From: Sciurus carolinensis
Lineage: Eukaryota > Chordata > Mammalia > Rodentia > Sciuridae
Length of the DNA stretch: 64,000 bases
Direction: 5' to 3'
Assembly (NCBI RefSeq): GCF_902686445.1
Contig: NC_062220.1
Coordinates: forward strand, 110,408,643 to 110,472,642
In this document: positions 10,450 through 23,474 of the stretch, one piece after another
How positions within the stretch are numbered: the first letter of the stretch is position 1
Layout: each line of letters opens with the position of its first letter
The notes under the pieces: model-generated
What the model was told of the DNA's origin: nothing
What the model saw: the letters and a program-made list of their open reading frames with translations, nothing else
Database searches by the model: none
Position numbers and translations under genes: made by a program

Positions 10450-13325
10450 TTGAACCCATTTGTCAAATTCTTTTAAGACCTTTATTAAAACTACACTTAA
10501 GCTTGCATTGAACTGCATTTAAAATAAAAATTTAAGAGTAAATGTATAAACAACCTTGACATAAAGCAAAGGCTAAACATGAAAGAGTTGAGAAGATTAG
10601 AGAAACAGCGAATGCCTATAACAAAGTGAAAACTCTAGAAATGCTACTTTTCCATTCTTCTCTCTTGGTGTCCATATACAAGTACAGTATTTAGGTCCAG
10701 CTGCACATGGCACTCATTTCCATTTTTTCCTCCTGCCTGTATCTCAGTGGATGCTGTTGGGGTGAGTTCATTGGTGAATGTGCCTATGTGTTGGAATCAA
10801 TGAGTCTAAATATCACTCTATGCTTGTCTTTACTTTGTTTCTAGGACTGAGAAAGTCATTATTTATTAAAAAAAAAACAGCAATATAATAATGATATAAT
10901 TTTCAACTGTTCTTGTGTGGAAAAGTTGCTAATTAAATTTTTGTTTTCTTTGAGAAAATGCAGCAAACTGATCTCATATTTAATTTATGTAATATTAATA
11001 TTAAATAATGCTTCTGATGAAATAAATTCTATGACACTAATTAATCCTTTATATTTCAAATACTTACATGCCAGTTCTCATACTTCCTTTTTACATGAAC
11101 TACCAACTTGTCTTCTAGGACCTCCTAGGTAAATTGTTCTTGGAAAACTCTAAGCAGAACACACTATGTGATGATATCTTTAGTCAATTTTCAGCTTAAC
11201 TGTATGGTTTTGTCCTTATACTACAACTTTGAATATATAAATGAAGATTCTAGATACATTTAAGTACCCAAGTAGAAGCTGCCATTTTCTCATTTTTATA
11301 TGAGAGTCAAAAATATTTGCTGTTGAGCCCTTTTTATTAAAAAATTTCAATATAAAGAGAAAGTCAGGAATAGAGTATTAAGGCAGAATTGGAACTGATG
11401 CCCAACCAAAATCAGAAATCATGGAGTTGGACTGGAAAGCAGGAAGTAGATACAGGTGGAGTCCAGAATATTTTAGATTAGAGCAATCAGCAGTTTCAAA
11501 AGTAGGTTTCATGTACCACGAAAGCTATGGGAAGGACAAATGACTTTAGAAATTGACAGCTGTGATAAGTCTAATTAGTACTGACACACTCTTGTTATAG
11601 CATCTGTGATATGTATATTTACCCAAAAAGAAAAAAGAAAGAAGAGAGAGCATTTTGGAACACAGTTCTCTAGAGCTGTACGTGACTATGTTTCAAGCAG
11701 TGGGCAAGTAGCAGTTTTAGGGAAGTTTGTTTAATAATAAATGAGAATATAACAAAATCTATTTAGAATAATGGATTAATCGATTTCTTAATCCATCGAT
11801 GGAAAACAGGGGCAGTTAAAAAGAAAATAATTAAATATGTCACCAACTTGATAGGGCATGCTTTTTTTATGTTAGAATAATCACTTCATTTATATATTTT
11901 TTAAATTAGTGTTAATTGCTTGATCAAATATTTACTATGGATCATTTACTTAAAGGTTTGGGGACCTATGAACAGTGTTACATTGAAAATGCCAAAACTT
12001 TTGAAATGAAGCAATCTGAACATATTCAAAATATTAAGAAGATGAAGTGATGTGTGTATAAAAGGGAATTGTTATCCTATCACTAATAAAAAAAACTTTC
12101 ATACTTCTTAAGAAAATAAAACATCACATCCAAAAATTAAAATAGACATTTTTGTATCTAACATTCTCTTAATGTGATAATTGCAATAATTGTGTTAAAG
12201 TGGTTATGTATAATATGCTGATATATTTCATTTAGAAATAGGGTCAGTACTAGGTTGTAAGTGAGAAAACTATGGGCTAATGAGACCTCTGCTTAAGAGA
12301 CATAGATTAAATGTTAGGAAAGGAATTCTGAGTATGAGAAGTAAGTCCTTCTTGCTCAGAGATGGGGAAAAAATTGTGTTCCATTCATGGAATAAGACTG
12401 GAGAAAACAAGGTGATCAGGGAGAAAATTCAGAATGCTGACTAAATGACAAGACCAAGGCAGTACTGGGCCTGGAAGACATACATGAAGGCAGAAGAATA
12501 GTGACTAGGAAAGAGCCATTTAGTTGTAGCATTGATGTTAAAATTTGCCAAGTTGACTTCCATAAAGTACTTCCTACTTTAAAGCTTCCTACTTTAAAAC
12601 GTCTTCTTCAACTGAACAACTAAAGATGGAGAAGAGGGCTTAAGGCACTATTAGCCTAAGGGAGAATGGAAGAAAACTTGCTGATGACATCTTTGGTTTC
12701 ATTCTGATTTGCTACTGTGATTGTTCAGGTTGATAAAAGTGAATTGATGCCTTTTTCAACATTTTGTCATCCATGTTTTTTTTTTCCCATTTTTTAAAAT
12801 TTTTGTCTTGTAATAAATTTCTATAGATTAGTCAGTAAAAAACACAACATCTTACCAGTTACATATGACTTTTCATGCAGTATGCTAATCTTATAGTCTA
12901 TGATTCTGCCTCAAGTTTGTAGTCATTGATCCAGAAAAGACTTATTAAATCTACTTTTAAGGACTTAATGAGTTTATGTAAGGCCCAGATCATATCTTGG
13001 CTTATTTTGATATTGCCAAGCCAACTCAGGTCCGAAAAGGCATGTATAGAATATAAACAATTTTTCTGAACATTCTTAAGAACTTTACTTCACAGTCCTT
13101 AAATCATAATAAAGTCTTTCCAAAGCCAACTGAAGACTTGTTATTATATATCCAGTTTCTAATAAAGATTCTACCGTTTGTAGGACCCTATGTTCTCCAT
13201 TAATGATATTAAAATCATTAATGCAGGGCATTAAGCCATTAATCTGAAGAAAGTAGTTAATAAAAAAAGATAATATATTTACAGAACTGCAAGACCCAAA
13301 TACACAGGATAATTGGAAATTTTTA
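10450..13325. other. No gene; unassigned AT-rich DNA
   Basis: Short open frames only (at most 71 codons up to 13085). No interspersed repeat could be named with confidence. A near-perfect inverted pair around 11772-11802 (attaatcgatttcttaatcc and the following atcgatgg) is a small local hairpin with no known role. Confidence 0.4.
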
Positions 13326-13400
13326 TTTGTTTTCCTTTTGAGCACCTACTCTGGATAAGACACTGTGTCATTCAATTAGATAATAAAACATAATTTGCAT
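13325..13400. mobile_element. Possible old L2/MIR-class fragment
   Basis: 'gagcacctactctggataagacactgtg' near 13340 resembles the conserved 'gagcacctac..gccaggcactgtg' block common to old mammalian L2/MIR-class repeats. Too short to place exactly. Confidence 0.35.
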
Positions 13401-13784
13401 TACATAAAGGAAATTACAGAAGTGAGCAGACCTTAAAAAGTATCATAAGTTATAAACCACATTTTGTTATAACAATAAAAACAAACTATTTCCTTATACA
13501 TTGTAAACTGTTCAGTATTATGCAAACATACTCCTGTTACTATTTACAAGATGGGGGGATGATATGTAATGCACCCAACAACTTATAACACAGGAGCATA
13601 ATTAGGTAGAAAGTAAAATCTGGATACCTATTAACTACATTTCAGGTGTAAAAGCTCAGTTGCTGGATTTGGAAGTACGAACTAGGTATTGGGCCTCCAG
13701 AATCCAAGCCCCTCAGAAAAAACCTATTAATTATGTTAAGGATGGTATGTCTGACCACCTGGGAAATACATGATTCATTGTTTT

Positions 13785-13910
13785 TTCACATTTTCAGATG
13801 ATGAACACTTGTAGCTTAAAGAAATTGTTATTACCCCATGGTCATATAGGTAGGAGATGTTATAGCTGAAATTTGAATAGTATACTGATTCTGAAGTTTA
13901 TACTTGTAAA
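13785..13910 (-). mobile_element. MIR SINE, antisense
   Basis: The plus strand follows the antisense MIR core: 'cattttcagatgatgaacac' near 13790, 'ttattaccccatggtcatataggtagg' near 13829, then 'agctgaaatttgaatagt' and 'ctgattctgaa'. Divergence is high, as expected for this ancient family. Confidence 0.7.
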
Positions 13911-15975
13911 GTCTCTGGTATGTGATACAATAGGTGAGCAAACTCTCCTAAGATTGCAGGGAAGAAGAAATCATCTTGTCTGACTACAGATATTGGAAAC
14001 TGCAAAGATGTGAAAATATATCTGGGCCTTATAGGAAAAAAATCACCTTTCAGTGCACACTTATATCCACAGGGTAATTGATGGAAGATATGTGAGGACA
14101 GTCATTTTCCACAGATTTAAATCATTCAAAGCTTTAGGTGAGTCATGTACTCCTTTATTTATGCCTCTGCCATGATTAAAAGTAATTCTGTTTAGTACTT
14201 AATCCCAAATTAGATATCCCTAAACTCAATTTTTAAGAGGCAATTAATTTGATACTTGGATTTAAAATCCTTTGGTGTATTAACCTCAAACTTTACAATG
14301 TTTAGAAGTAGATTCTAAGATGCACACATTTCTGAAAAATGCTAGCTATGAAACTGATCTCTTTGTATTAAATAAGGGTAGACTCCAAAATGCCAGGATT
14401 AGGGAAGAAATGGGCAGGAGATGTTGGCTTGAGTTATGAATCCAATTCATCTTTGACTCTGCTGTCTGTGGAGATGTGGCCATTCCTAAAGCATGGCTGG
14501 TCCATCTTTTCAGCCTTTGCCTCTGTCAGTACATTCCCCAGGCTTGAGCTCCTTTGAAACCCCAAACTGCTTAAAAACTTTATAGCTATAATATTCTGGT
14601 AATGGGGAAATTCTTTCAGCTCTTAAAATATGTTTCAACCTGTTTCTTTTGCCTCTTTCTGTGTCTGTAATGCTCTCAGAGCTGTGTTATGAAGTCTTCC
14701 AGGGCACTAAACAAATCTGTAATGACACAAATGATAATATGATGTGTTATTGATGAGTGCTTCTACATTTGTATTAAATGCAGAAATGATGTCCTCTGTG
14801 TTCAGAAGAACTGGAAACTGGAATAGGGGGCCTTGTAAGGTGGCTCATGTCTGGTGGGATTGCTCTTTAGATGAAAATATTTGCATGCTTTCTTGACAAA
14901 GCACTGCTTGCTATCTGCAATTGGGTTGACAAGAGATTGTCATTTAGGTCAGGTTGTCCTTTGCTCAATGCTGTACTTCTCTAGACACTTAACAATTAGG
15001 AAAACTAGACATATCCTAGGGCTGATCTACCAATGATTGATATCATCATTGGGTTTCCTGGCCATATTTGGAGATAGCTCTTTTCAGCAATTGAATTTCC
15101 CTGGTAGTTGCCATCTATGGTCCTTGAACATTCCATCTAACCTTATGTCACACATTACTGATATACTGATATTCCTAGAAAAAAAGACAAAATAAGGACT
15201 ATCCATCCAATGTGTACTGAGATGGAATTGTAGGTGTATTTGGGACAATCAGTAGTGAATGGTAAAAGTTACTACAATAATTTTTTGGCCAAAGTAAGTG
15301 AAGGGGCAGCTTATGAGGATCAAGAGTGTGTTTGGCATATTTGATGATGCCAAAAATTATTTATTTTTGTATCCCCAGATTCAGTCGCAAAGCCTAGTAT
15401 TTAGATGTCATTCAATTATTGCATGCTAAATTAAACTGATATTTGTGTAAATTTGTATATCTAAGAGAAAATGCCAGCAGAGCAAGGGAAACCATGAGTC
15501 TAGGGAGAGAAAAAAATGAATTTGGCAGGAAAAGGATATTAATTAAATATTCATGGGCAAGGAAGAATAAACAAGCCACAGATAAGAAAATTATGAAACC
15601 ATGGTTAAAAGGAATTAGAATCAGCGTTACTCTGTATCTAGACACAAGTGACTTTTTCCTACTACCCACAATCACTGCATTCAGAATCTCAGGCAGTAAT
15701 AAAGACAAAAAGTTGATGTGGGTGCATTAATCAGAATAAAATATATAGAGGGCATATATTTTTGACAATAACTACCCTTAAATATGTGCAAATATTTCTT
15801 TGGAATTGTCAAACATGGATTTTCTATTATAACTTGCACTCAATAATCTCAAAATGTAAGTTATCTTTTCTAGTTCTTCTAAACTAAATTAACAGAACTA
15901 CCCTTCTTCTAGCTAGTGTGAGCTAAGCAAAGAGCGGTATAATTACATTTGATTTCCATATAGTGATCTGAGTAA
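13911..15975. other. No gene; unassigned AT-rich DNA
   Basis: Two overlapping open frames of 95-98 codons on opposite strands (15412-15730) have no recognisable domain, and both begin and end in ordinary AT-rich sequence. No repeat was identified. Confidence 0.4.
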
Positions 15976-15979
15976 GGGA

Positions 15980-16075
15980 TTGCTATGCCAATTTCACAGA
16001 TGAGGCAATGAAGTTTATGGAGGTTTAGGATCGTCAGTTTTCTTCTTGGTTCCTCTGGCCTTCAGACCAATGACA
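15980..16075 (-). mobile_element. MIR fragment, antisense
   Basis: 'ccaatttcacagatgaggcaatgaagtttatggagg' near 15988 matches the antisense MIR block for 'cccattttacagatgaggaaactgaggc'. A short, diverged copy. Confidence 0.5.
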
Positions 16076-16510
16076 TTGACTGCTATATTAATTATTATTT
16101 CTCTGGTGTGGCCCAAAGTTATTTGTTTATATTTGTATCTTAGTACACATTTAGGTTTGCTTAGATCTGAATTATTTCTATAGTTCTGTTTCCAGTTCTT
16201 GCAAGTTCCTTGAGAGTGAAAAGTAGAGAGGGGACTTTGCCCCAATTTTCTTTGAAAATCCTTGGTCTTTGGCAGGATGATTTGCATATATTAGGTGCTT
16301 ATAATGCTTAGTAAAGGAACAAGGTAACCATATTATTATAAGCATCATAGGAAACTTCACTTGACAACAGCTCCAGATTCAATTAATCTGTATAATAAAA
16401 CTGAGAAATAAAATTTAGGGATTAGATAGTGAATAGAAGTTGATCCATTCAATGTTTTAAAGCAGCTATAGATCGCTTCTTATCTAACGACACACCATAA
16501 ATTGGCAACT
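16076..16510. other. No gene; unassigned
   Basis: An antisense frame of 90 codons (16015-16287) has no recognisable domain. Nothing else is visible. Confidence 0.4.
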
Positions 16511-16511
16511 G

Positions 16512-16963
16512 AATTAGTTAGTATTTCCTCATTGCAACCAAATTACTGACATAAGCAACTTAAAGGATGAAAGCTTTATTTTGACTCACACTTTCAAAAG
16601 TATCAGTCAACAGTCGACTGGTTCTACTGTTTTTGACCTTATGGGAGGTAGTACATCACGGCAGAATGAAATGGCAGAGGAAAGTTGCCTAGCTCCTAGC
16701 AGCCAGGGAATAGAGAGAGAAAGAGAATGGGGCCAGGGACAACAAATAACTTTCCAGAGCCCTACTTTCTTTAACCAGATCCCACCTTCTATAGTTTTCA
16801 CTGCCTCCACATAATCCATTCATCTATTAATGAATTAATGAACTCAGGTTCAGAGCCCTCATGACCAATTGAGTCACAAAAGGTCCACTTCTGAACATTG
16901 CTATATTGGGGGCTAAGTGTTCAATACATGAGTCTTCAGGTGACACTTCATATCCACAGCATA
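16512..16963 (-). mobile_element. MaLR LTR, antisense
   Basis: Antisense MaLR landmarks run in order: 'gaattagttagtatttcctc' at the start, the 'gaaagctttattttgactcaca' polyA-signal region near 16569, 'cagaggaaagttgcct' near 16674, the purine-rich 'agagagagaaagagaatgggg' near 16711, 'cccaccttc' near 16782, and a 'gacacttcatatccacagcata' end. It is solo, with no internal region. The frames at 16581-16819 on both strands are by-products of it. Confidence 0.75.
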
Positions 16964-19020
16964 ATGTCAACAAGATCAAATGAACAAAATGGACAGGGTT
17001 TGCCATCTATTGAACACAGAGATCTGAGACACACAGAGCTCCTTTAACGGAGGCATCCCTATTTTATTTGTTTTAAATATCATGCTGCTATATTCCATGA
17101 ATAAACTATTTCACAAATAAATATGCTTTAAAGTCCTGCTATTGAACTTTTGTTCACAATTCCCAAGGAGAGTCTTACATTATTTGATTACTTACTTACA
17201 AAAATATATTTGTTTTTCTCTACCTAAAGGCTAAAAGAAGTCCTTCTAGCTCTTTTCCCCAGTGCCAGAAATTTATCATGACAATCTTAAGATAATGCAT
17301 TATGTATGTGTGTGTGTCTATAGAGAGAATTAATAAAGTTAGCTTCATATATTCTAAATATTCTTTTCCCCAATGAAGTTTATGCCTAGTACCATGATTC
17401 AAATCTGCCCTTGACCATCAATAACATCAGAGTTATCCTTTGAAAAGTTAAGAAAAGTTTGGACCACCCATACAAGCTAGAAATTATAGCCAATAAGTAA
17501 CATTTTCTGAAAAATAAGGATTATGTTTCATGCAATTAAAGACTGACTGACGAATTTCAGTAGACTCAAAGTGACTGTTTTATCCAATTGCAGTGATAAT
17601 ATCCCACTGTTGACTTATCAATCACATTTTAACATCTCAAATCTGTCAAATCTCACTTCAATCCTAGCCACTATTAGGTAGCATGTGATATGTATACTAG
17701 ACCACTGATGTGTTACTTTGTAACATCATGTCTTGCATAAAATGCCTACTGGACTTATCTGGAAATTCTCCATGGTTGTGGGCACAATCCATTATTCCTT
17801 GTAGATGGGAACCTGGTCTTTCAAAATTACACGGGCCCTTTCAGCCTAATCAGCTTGGATATATGTGGTTGTAGTTTATGATGTAAACTATTAAAACTGC
17901 CTTGGTTTCTAAAAAAAGAACATTTTAGTCCTACAAATATCCATAAATCAGGTCCCATGTCAGTATCTTAGCAATTACATTAATTGAATATTGACCTTTA
18001 AAGCAAATCCTTTTAGTGAGTCTACCCATCTCATTTATAAGAGTTCTTCCTGCTATAGTTTTATCTTGATTCCAAATGTTACCTTAAAAATTATTATTTT
18101 TACTCATATTGCTTTTTACATTTGTAATGATAATTACTTCTGTGAGCTAATTTCATTTTAGAAATATGGTACCTTCCCTCTATTAGACCTTCCTTTATAG
18201 TTCATTGTTTTTCTGATGTGCTTTCTTTACAGAGGCTTGGTCCATATGACCACTGGGATAACAATGCTTCATAATTTAGATTGTCTAATTCTTTCCCTGT
18301 TTAATTGCTCTCATCTTTTGTGTAGGATTATATTTACACAATGATAGGCAAGGAACATCATACAGAATGGTCCTTTCATGATCCTGTGTCTGCTTATTCA
18401 GGTTTCTGCTGTATAAAATGACCAGAGGAACTCACTAACATATCTTCTAAACATAAGTAGAATATAAGAAATCTACGACTGGGAACCAGATCTGTAAATG
18501 TTTTTCTTGCCTGAAATTTTGTAGCCTTTAATATTTTTGCCATTCAACACAATGTGTGATGGTGCAAAATATATTTGAAGACCTTATATATTACCTAGCT
18601 TGCATTTAAATAAAGATATGCTTGAAAAATGCCCTTGCAAGGCCTGTTTTGTGAGGGTAATTATTCCACTAATCAGCCTCACCTTGGTGAAGCTAGGGTT
18701 ACCTCTCTGTTTCACTTTATTATATGTGATTTCTGTTGATTGCTGGAGACCAGTTCCTATTTCATTTTTCCAGTTTAGAAATACCCGGTGTTGACTAAAA
18801 TGCACACGTGCAGTTGGAAAAATATTTCAATTTCTAAATACCTCCTTAAATAAGTATTTCCTTAGCTATTTTGTTTCAGATCTTTCTAATCTCATTCTCA
18901 AGGACACCCTGTTATCATTGGTCATATGTAGGTTTTTGCAACTGTAACTTTATTATTTCCCTTTTGCCACATTTCCATTCATCAGTCTGAATTACTGTTT
19001 TTCTACCTTGGCTTCAATTC
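16964..19020. other. No gene; unassigned AT-rich DNA
   Basis: Only short open frames (at most 73 codons). No named repeat recognised. Confidence 0.4.

Positions 19021-19024
<4 letters not shown>

Positions 19025-19073
<49 letters not shown>
19025..19073. repeat. (TG)n microsatellite, about 24 units
   Basis: An uninterrupted TG run of about 49 bp. The apparent poly-Thr-His tract in the minus-strand frame here comes from this repeat. Confidence 0.98.
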
Positions 19074-19076
<3 letters not shown>

Positions 19077-20650
19077 GTTTTTTTCTTATCCAGGTGAACT
19101 TCAGTGTTTTCAGTTCCAGACAAAATGACTTCTGTGTTGCTTGACTAAAATTATTGCCTTTTACAAAATAAAAAGTAATAGCAACAGGAAGAAGAAAAAC
19201 CATTACATAAAGTACATGGGATTATAAAGCAAAGAACAGAATTCAGACCCTGAGGAACTTTAAGCTTGGTTTTGCCATCATACTGGGTATGAGTTCAGGT
19301 TGATTATTGAAATATAGCATTCAATATTACCTACCAGTTTCTATATAACTCTAAAGTTGATTTATGATTAAGCATATATAACTTTAATTATTCAAACTAA
19401 AATTTCTTAAGACATAGTCACATAAATTGATAGTGATTCAAGAAACCACAGTGATGAGAATGAAAATCCAGCAGCCCTTCTATTACTTGCTTTCCAATCA
19501 TTAAAGTAGAAACTGACATTTATTAACCTCAGTTTTAGTGAGCTGCTCCTTGAATGTCAGATTGAGGATTAGGTAAAGAGAAAAGATGAAAGATGTTCTT
19601 TGTTTTTTATCCTCTGAGCTCACCTGGCTCAGGGGTGATGAATTGTTCTTATACTAGATTGTATTAATTTTTTTGATTTGTCTCATATTTTTTGTGATTT
19701 TCCCATAAATTTGACAGAGTAAGGCAAAATGCAAGCATTTTAATCAAGGCTTATTGGAAAATATGCAACTTTTAAAAAGATCATAACGTTAAGGAAATTT
19801 CCTACGGAAATACAAAATATTACTATAAAAAGTAACCAAGAAATGGTGTCAGCAAAATGAAAGAGGAGCAAGCTCTCACAAAAACATCAAAAATCAGCAG
19901 AAATTGTCAGAAATCACTTTTTTAGAGTTCTGGAAATTGACGAAGGGTTTATAGCAAGCAGACGGATAGGGAATCTAGAAAAGGGCAACTTAGTTGGTAT
20001 AAAAACTTTGTAGCATTTTTGTTTGTGCATGTACTAATTTCAGTTTACTAGTGAACTGGAAGAAGAAACTGAAGATTATCTCCAGAAACCATTACTTTCA
20101 CTTGTCCCACAATTTTCTGTTTTGATAGCAGTCTTTAATACAGTAGCCTGTCTTCATAATATTGGCCTGTATAATCCTACTCCCTGGTTTTGGAGGAAGA
20201 ATAAAAAATATCTACTTGCAAGTTATTGTATAGATCTGTTTTAACCTTGCTAGGTAATTTCTTACACACTGTGCTATATGTTCTCCAACTCAGAAATAAT
20301 GTAGAACAAAAAAGATGCATTGTTCAAAAACATTTTAAGGAAAAAACATCACCCAAAAATGCCTGAGGCAAAAGACTACAGTTGAAACATAAAATAGACT
20401 AAATAAAGTCTGAGAAGTCTGCGAGCAAAAGCTGAAGAAGGAATTTCTTCAGGAAGGTAGGTCACTCAAAAGCATCCTTGTATATGGAGTAATGTGTAAA
20501 TCCATACATATTTCCAGGTCAAAAACCATGTTTAGACAAGATGTGATAAGATCATCAACATTTACTTCATGTTATTTACTAGGATGGCTGCAAATCTGGG
20601 TATTAAAAATCCCAAGCACATTTTTTAAAGACAGCTGATAGTTTGGGTTT
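19074..20650. other. No gene; unassigned AT-rich DNA
   Basis: A-rich plus-strand composition from 19790 to 20640 hints at decayed LINE sequence, but I could not align it to any landmark. Confidence 0.35.
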
Positions 20651-20653
20651 GTT

Positions 20654-20655
<2 letters not shown>

Positions 20656-20686
<31 letters not shown>

Positions 20687-20880
20687 TTACTAGGAATTGA
20701 ACTCAGGGACACTCAACCATTGAGCCACATCCCTAGCCCTTTTTTGTATTTTATTTAGAGACAGGTTCTCACTGAGTTGCTTAGTGCCTCACTTTTGCCA
20801 AGGCTGGCTTTGAACTTGCAATACTCCTGCCTCAGCCTCCTAAGCCCCTGGAATTAGAGGTGTGTGCCACTGCACCTGAC
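20656..20880 (-). mobile_element. B1-ID dimeric SINE (B1-dID), antisense
   Basis: It begins on the plus strand with a 30-bp T tract (the antisense poly-A tail). The antisense ID unit follows ('aggaattgaactcagggacactcaaccattgagccacat', from 20692), then the linker 'tttgtattttatttagagaca', then the antisense B1 unit ending 'tgtgtgccactgcacctgac'. Order and length match the squirrel dimer. TSD not resolved. Confidence 0.9.
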
Positions 20881-21447
20881 TTTTTTTAGCATTTTATATT
20901 TAAAAAATTATCCATCAAAGTTCTAATTATATGCAAGTTAATGAACAAAATCTTTAGTGATCACACATGAAAAGGAATACAGTCTGAGAAAAGGGATGGG
21001 GAAATATATTATTCAAGTGGAATATTATACCTCAAACAATAAAAAAGCAAGGATAATGATTTCCAGTGCTACTACATTATAATATAGAGAAGTAAAATTT
21101 TTAACAATGAAAAAAATCATAAGCATGCAGATAAACATAAAGGTATATCTATTCAAAGGGACAAAACAGACTGATGTAGATCACACCTGAGGGAACCCTA
21201 CATGAGATTTGTAAAATAAAGCCTTTAGAATAATAGTCTTAACTCCTGAGTCTTTTTGAGCATACTTATGTCAACAATGACAAATTAGGAAGCTCAAGGC
21301 ATATATACCAATGAAAACACCAAGTAAATGGTAACATGAAGATTAAAGTAGCTGTACTGGAGTGCTGGAGAATTGTTTAGAATCTTTAGCCACAAAAAAG
21401 AACTCCCCAAAGAAGAAAAAGTCACAGTATAAGAAATAGAAAATTTT

Positions 21448-21544
21448 GGACTGGGGAGCTATCTCCATTGGTAGAGTGCTTGCCTTGTAAGCATAAGGCC
21501 CTGGGTTCAATCCCCAGCATTGCTTAAAAAAAAAAAAAAAAAAA
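21448..21544 (+). mobile_element. ID SINE with poly-A tail
   Basis: A tRNA-like ID body (21448-21525) with an A-box region 'tggggagctatctccattgg' and a B-box region 'gggttcaatcccc', followed by an A tail to 21544. Near-perfect TSD: GAAAATTTTGG before and GAAAATTTGG after. Confidence 0.9.
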
Positions 21545-22265
21545 GGAAAATTTGGGTGAATTCTTGCTTTCCTTTTTACCACACTCTACACAATGTAACT
21601 TGACAAGGTTGGTAGCAACTCACCTAATTCTCCACTCATTTTTCAGAATGGATGAAAGAAGTGAAATTTTTCTGAAGCATTCTAGATTGTTCGGTGTCAT
21701 CAGAAAGGATTGGTTTCTATCTTGCCTACCTCAGAATACTGATAAGGACAGTGACACAGTTTCTGTTTCAGGCTGGGAAACCACTGAAAACTGTGTTGGG
21801 CACTCTGACAAATACAGTACAGTAAACCTACAACTTTGAGAGGAATTGGGGCAATAAATGCAACAAAGATGTAAGGTCCTGAGAAAAATGAATGGAGAGA
21901 TGCTTAGGGAAACTAAAACACTTAAAAAACACTCATTTTTGTAAGGGAATTAGGAAAAATACAGATTTAGGGATGAGAGGTGCCAAGCAAATGTGAGCTG
22001 AAGTCTCAAGTCTTTATGCCAAGCTAACAATGGAGATGTTTTCATGCACAGAGCCAGACTGCAAAGATGGGAGCAGGTGGCTGTTAATTCAAATGTCCAA
22101 CTTTTTGACAAAATTTGCAGGACATACAAAGAAACAGGGAAACGTGACCCATGCAAAAAACACAATTTGAAACTGTAGAAATAGGACTAAAAGAACATAG
22201 TCCTCAGAATTATTTGATCAATACTTTAAAATATAGCTGTCTAAATTGTGCAAAATGAACTAAAG
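21545..22265. other. No gene; possibly upstream L1M sequence
   Basis: Holds a 95-codon plus frame (21552-21839) and a 71-codon minus frame (21950-22165), neither recognisable. It sits directly upstream of an L1M ORF1-like stretch in the same orientation, so it may be decayed L1M 5' sequence. That is inference only. Confidence 0.3.
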
Positions 22266-22600
22266 GAGAACACAAACAGAAGTAAGGAAAATAAAACTAT
22301 GTATGAATAAAATAAAATATCAAGATAAATAGGAATTATTAAAAGGAACCAAACAAATTCTGATACTAAAAAAATACAAACACTATACTGAAAATCTTAC
22401 TAGAGGGATTCAAAAACATGTTCAGTGTGTAGACAAACTTTGTTCAACAAACTTGTATACAAGTCATTTTAAATGATCAAATCTTATGAATAAATAGGGA
22501 AATAAAGAAAAATGAACAGATCCTAAGAAACTTGTGTGATACGCTTAAGCATACCAAAAAGTCCTAATGAGAAAAGATAGAGATTAAATTTTCTTCAACT
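22266..22600 (+). mobile_element. L1M ORF1 remnant, sense
   Basis: Sense-strand ORF1 landmarks run in order: 'cttactagagggattcaaaaa' near 22395, 'aaatgaacagatcctaagaaacttgtgtgatacgcttaagc' near 22511 and 'ataccaaaaagtcctaatg' near 22551. ORF1 encodes the coiled-coil RNA-binding protein of LINE-1. This copy is out of frame throughout and broken. Confidence 0.5.
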
Positions 22601-22685
22601 ACAGAATTTGTAATTTTCCTCAGATTTACAGTTTGGGTAAATGGTGTTCATATTCATTATGTCAACAGGACATAATTTGTTTTGT

Positions 22686-22707
22686 GTTGTGTGTGTGTGT
22701 GTGTGTA
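22686..22707. repeat. (TG)n short microsatellite
   Basis: About 22 bp of TG units, preceded by TTGTGTTG. Confidence 0.9.
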
Positions 22708-22714
22708 TCTTTTG

Positions 22715-23120
22715 ATATAGAGAAATAAAAACAGAAGGAGAGAGAGAAATAGAAGAGAGAATATATTTGCTCACATGGTTATGAAGTCTAAAAAGTTCCA
22801 GGATCTGCAGATGAGTTGAAGATCCAAAAAGCTAAGGGTGTAGTTCCAGAATGAGTATAAATGCTTGAGGACCAGGAGAAGAGGGGGTTTATTTCCAATC
22901 CAAAGGTCAAACAGGTTCTGCATCCAGGAAAAAAAAAAAAAAAAATCCAATGTTACAATTTGAGTCCAAAGGCAAGATAAAACTCACATCCCCCAAACCT
23001 TATTGCTCTAGGAAGACCGTGGAATGATTGGAAAGAGTAATTTACTGAGCCCAATTATATGTTAATCTAAGTCAGAATACTTTCAAAACATCTAAAATAT
23101 TATTTGACAATCACGTATGT
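22715..23120 (+). mobile_element. Old L1M 3'-UTR-like repeat, sense
   Basis: The ordered blocks 'gagagagaaatagaagagag', 'tgctcacatggttatgaagtct', 'ccaggatctgcagatgagttgaag', 'gtgtagttccagaatgagta' and 'gaggaccaggag' (22738-22883) correspond to a widespread old mammalian LINE-1 3' UTR type. The A run at 22929-22945 may be internal expansion. Subfamily uncertain. Confidence 0.5.
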
Positions 23121-23470
23121 AACAGGGTTAATCCCTGTAAAATAGCCTTTGTTACTGACTTCACCTCATCAGCCTAACGGAGAGTTATTCCCTAAATATT
23201 AACTAAGCTTATTTGGAAATAGAATAGCATTGCATTAAGAGTGTATATGCCATAATAGCTTATGAATATATTCAAGGAGCAATTTTAAATGCAAAAGAAA
23301 GAATTACATAGATATTTTGTATAAGCCTATGGTGGCCTTTGTATAAGATTGTGGTTCTGGCAGTCTTTGTCAGGCATATATGCATAAGATGTTCTTCATA
23401 ACCTTCTGGATTCACTGATTTATTTTTGGTTAGGACTTGACAAAAATGACACCATTTGTATTCTGGTAAC
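23121..23470. other. No gene; unassigned
   Basis: AT-rich sequence without a recognisable element or an open frame over 60 codons. Confidence 0.4.
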
Positions 23471-23474
23471 TTTC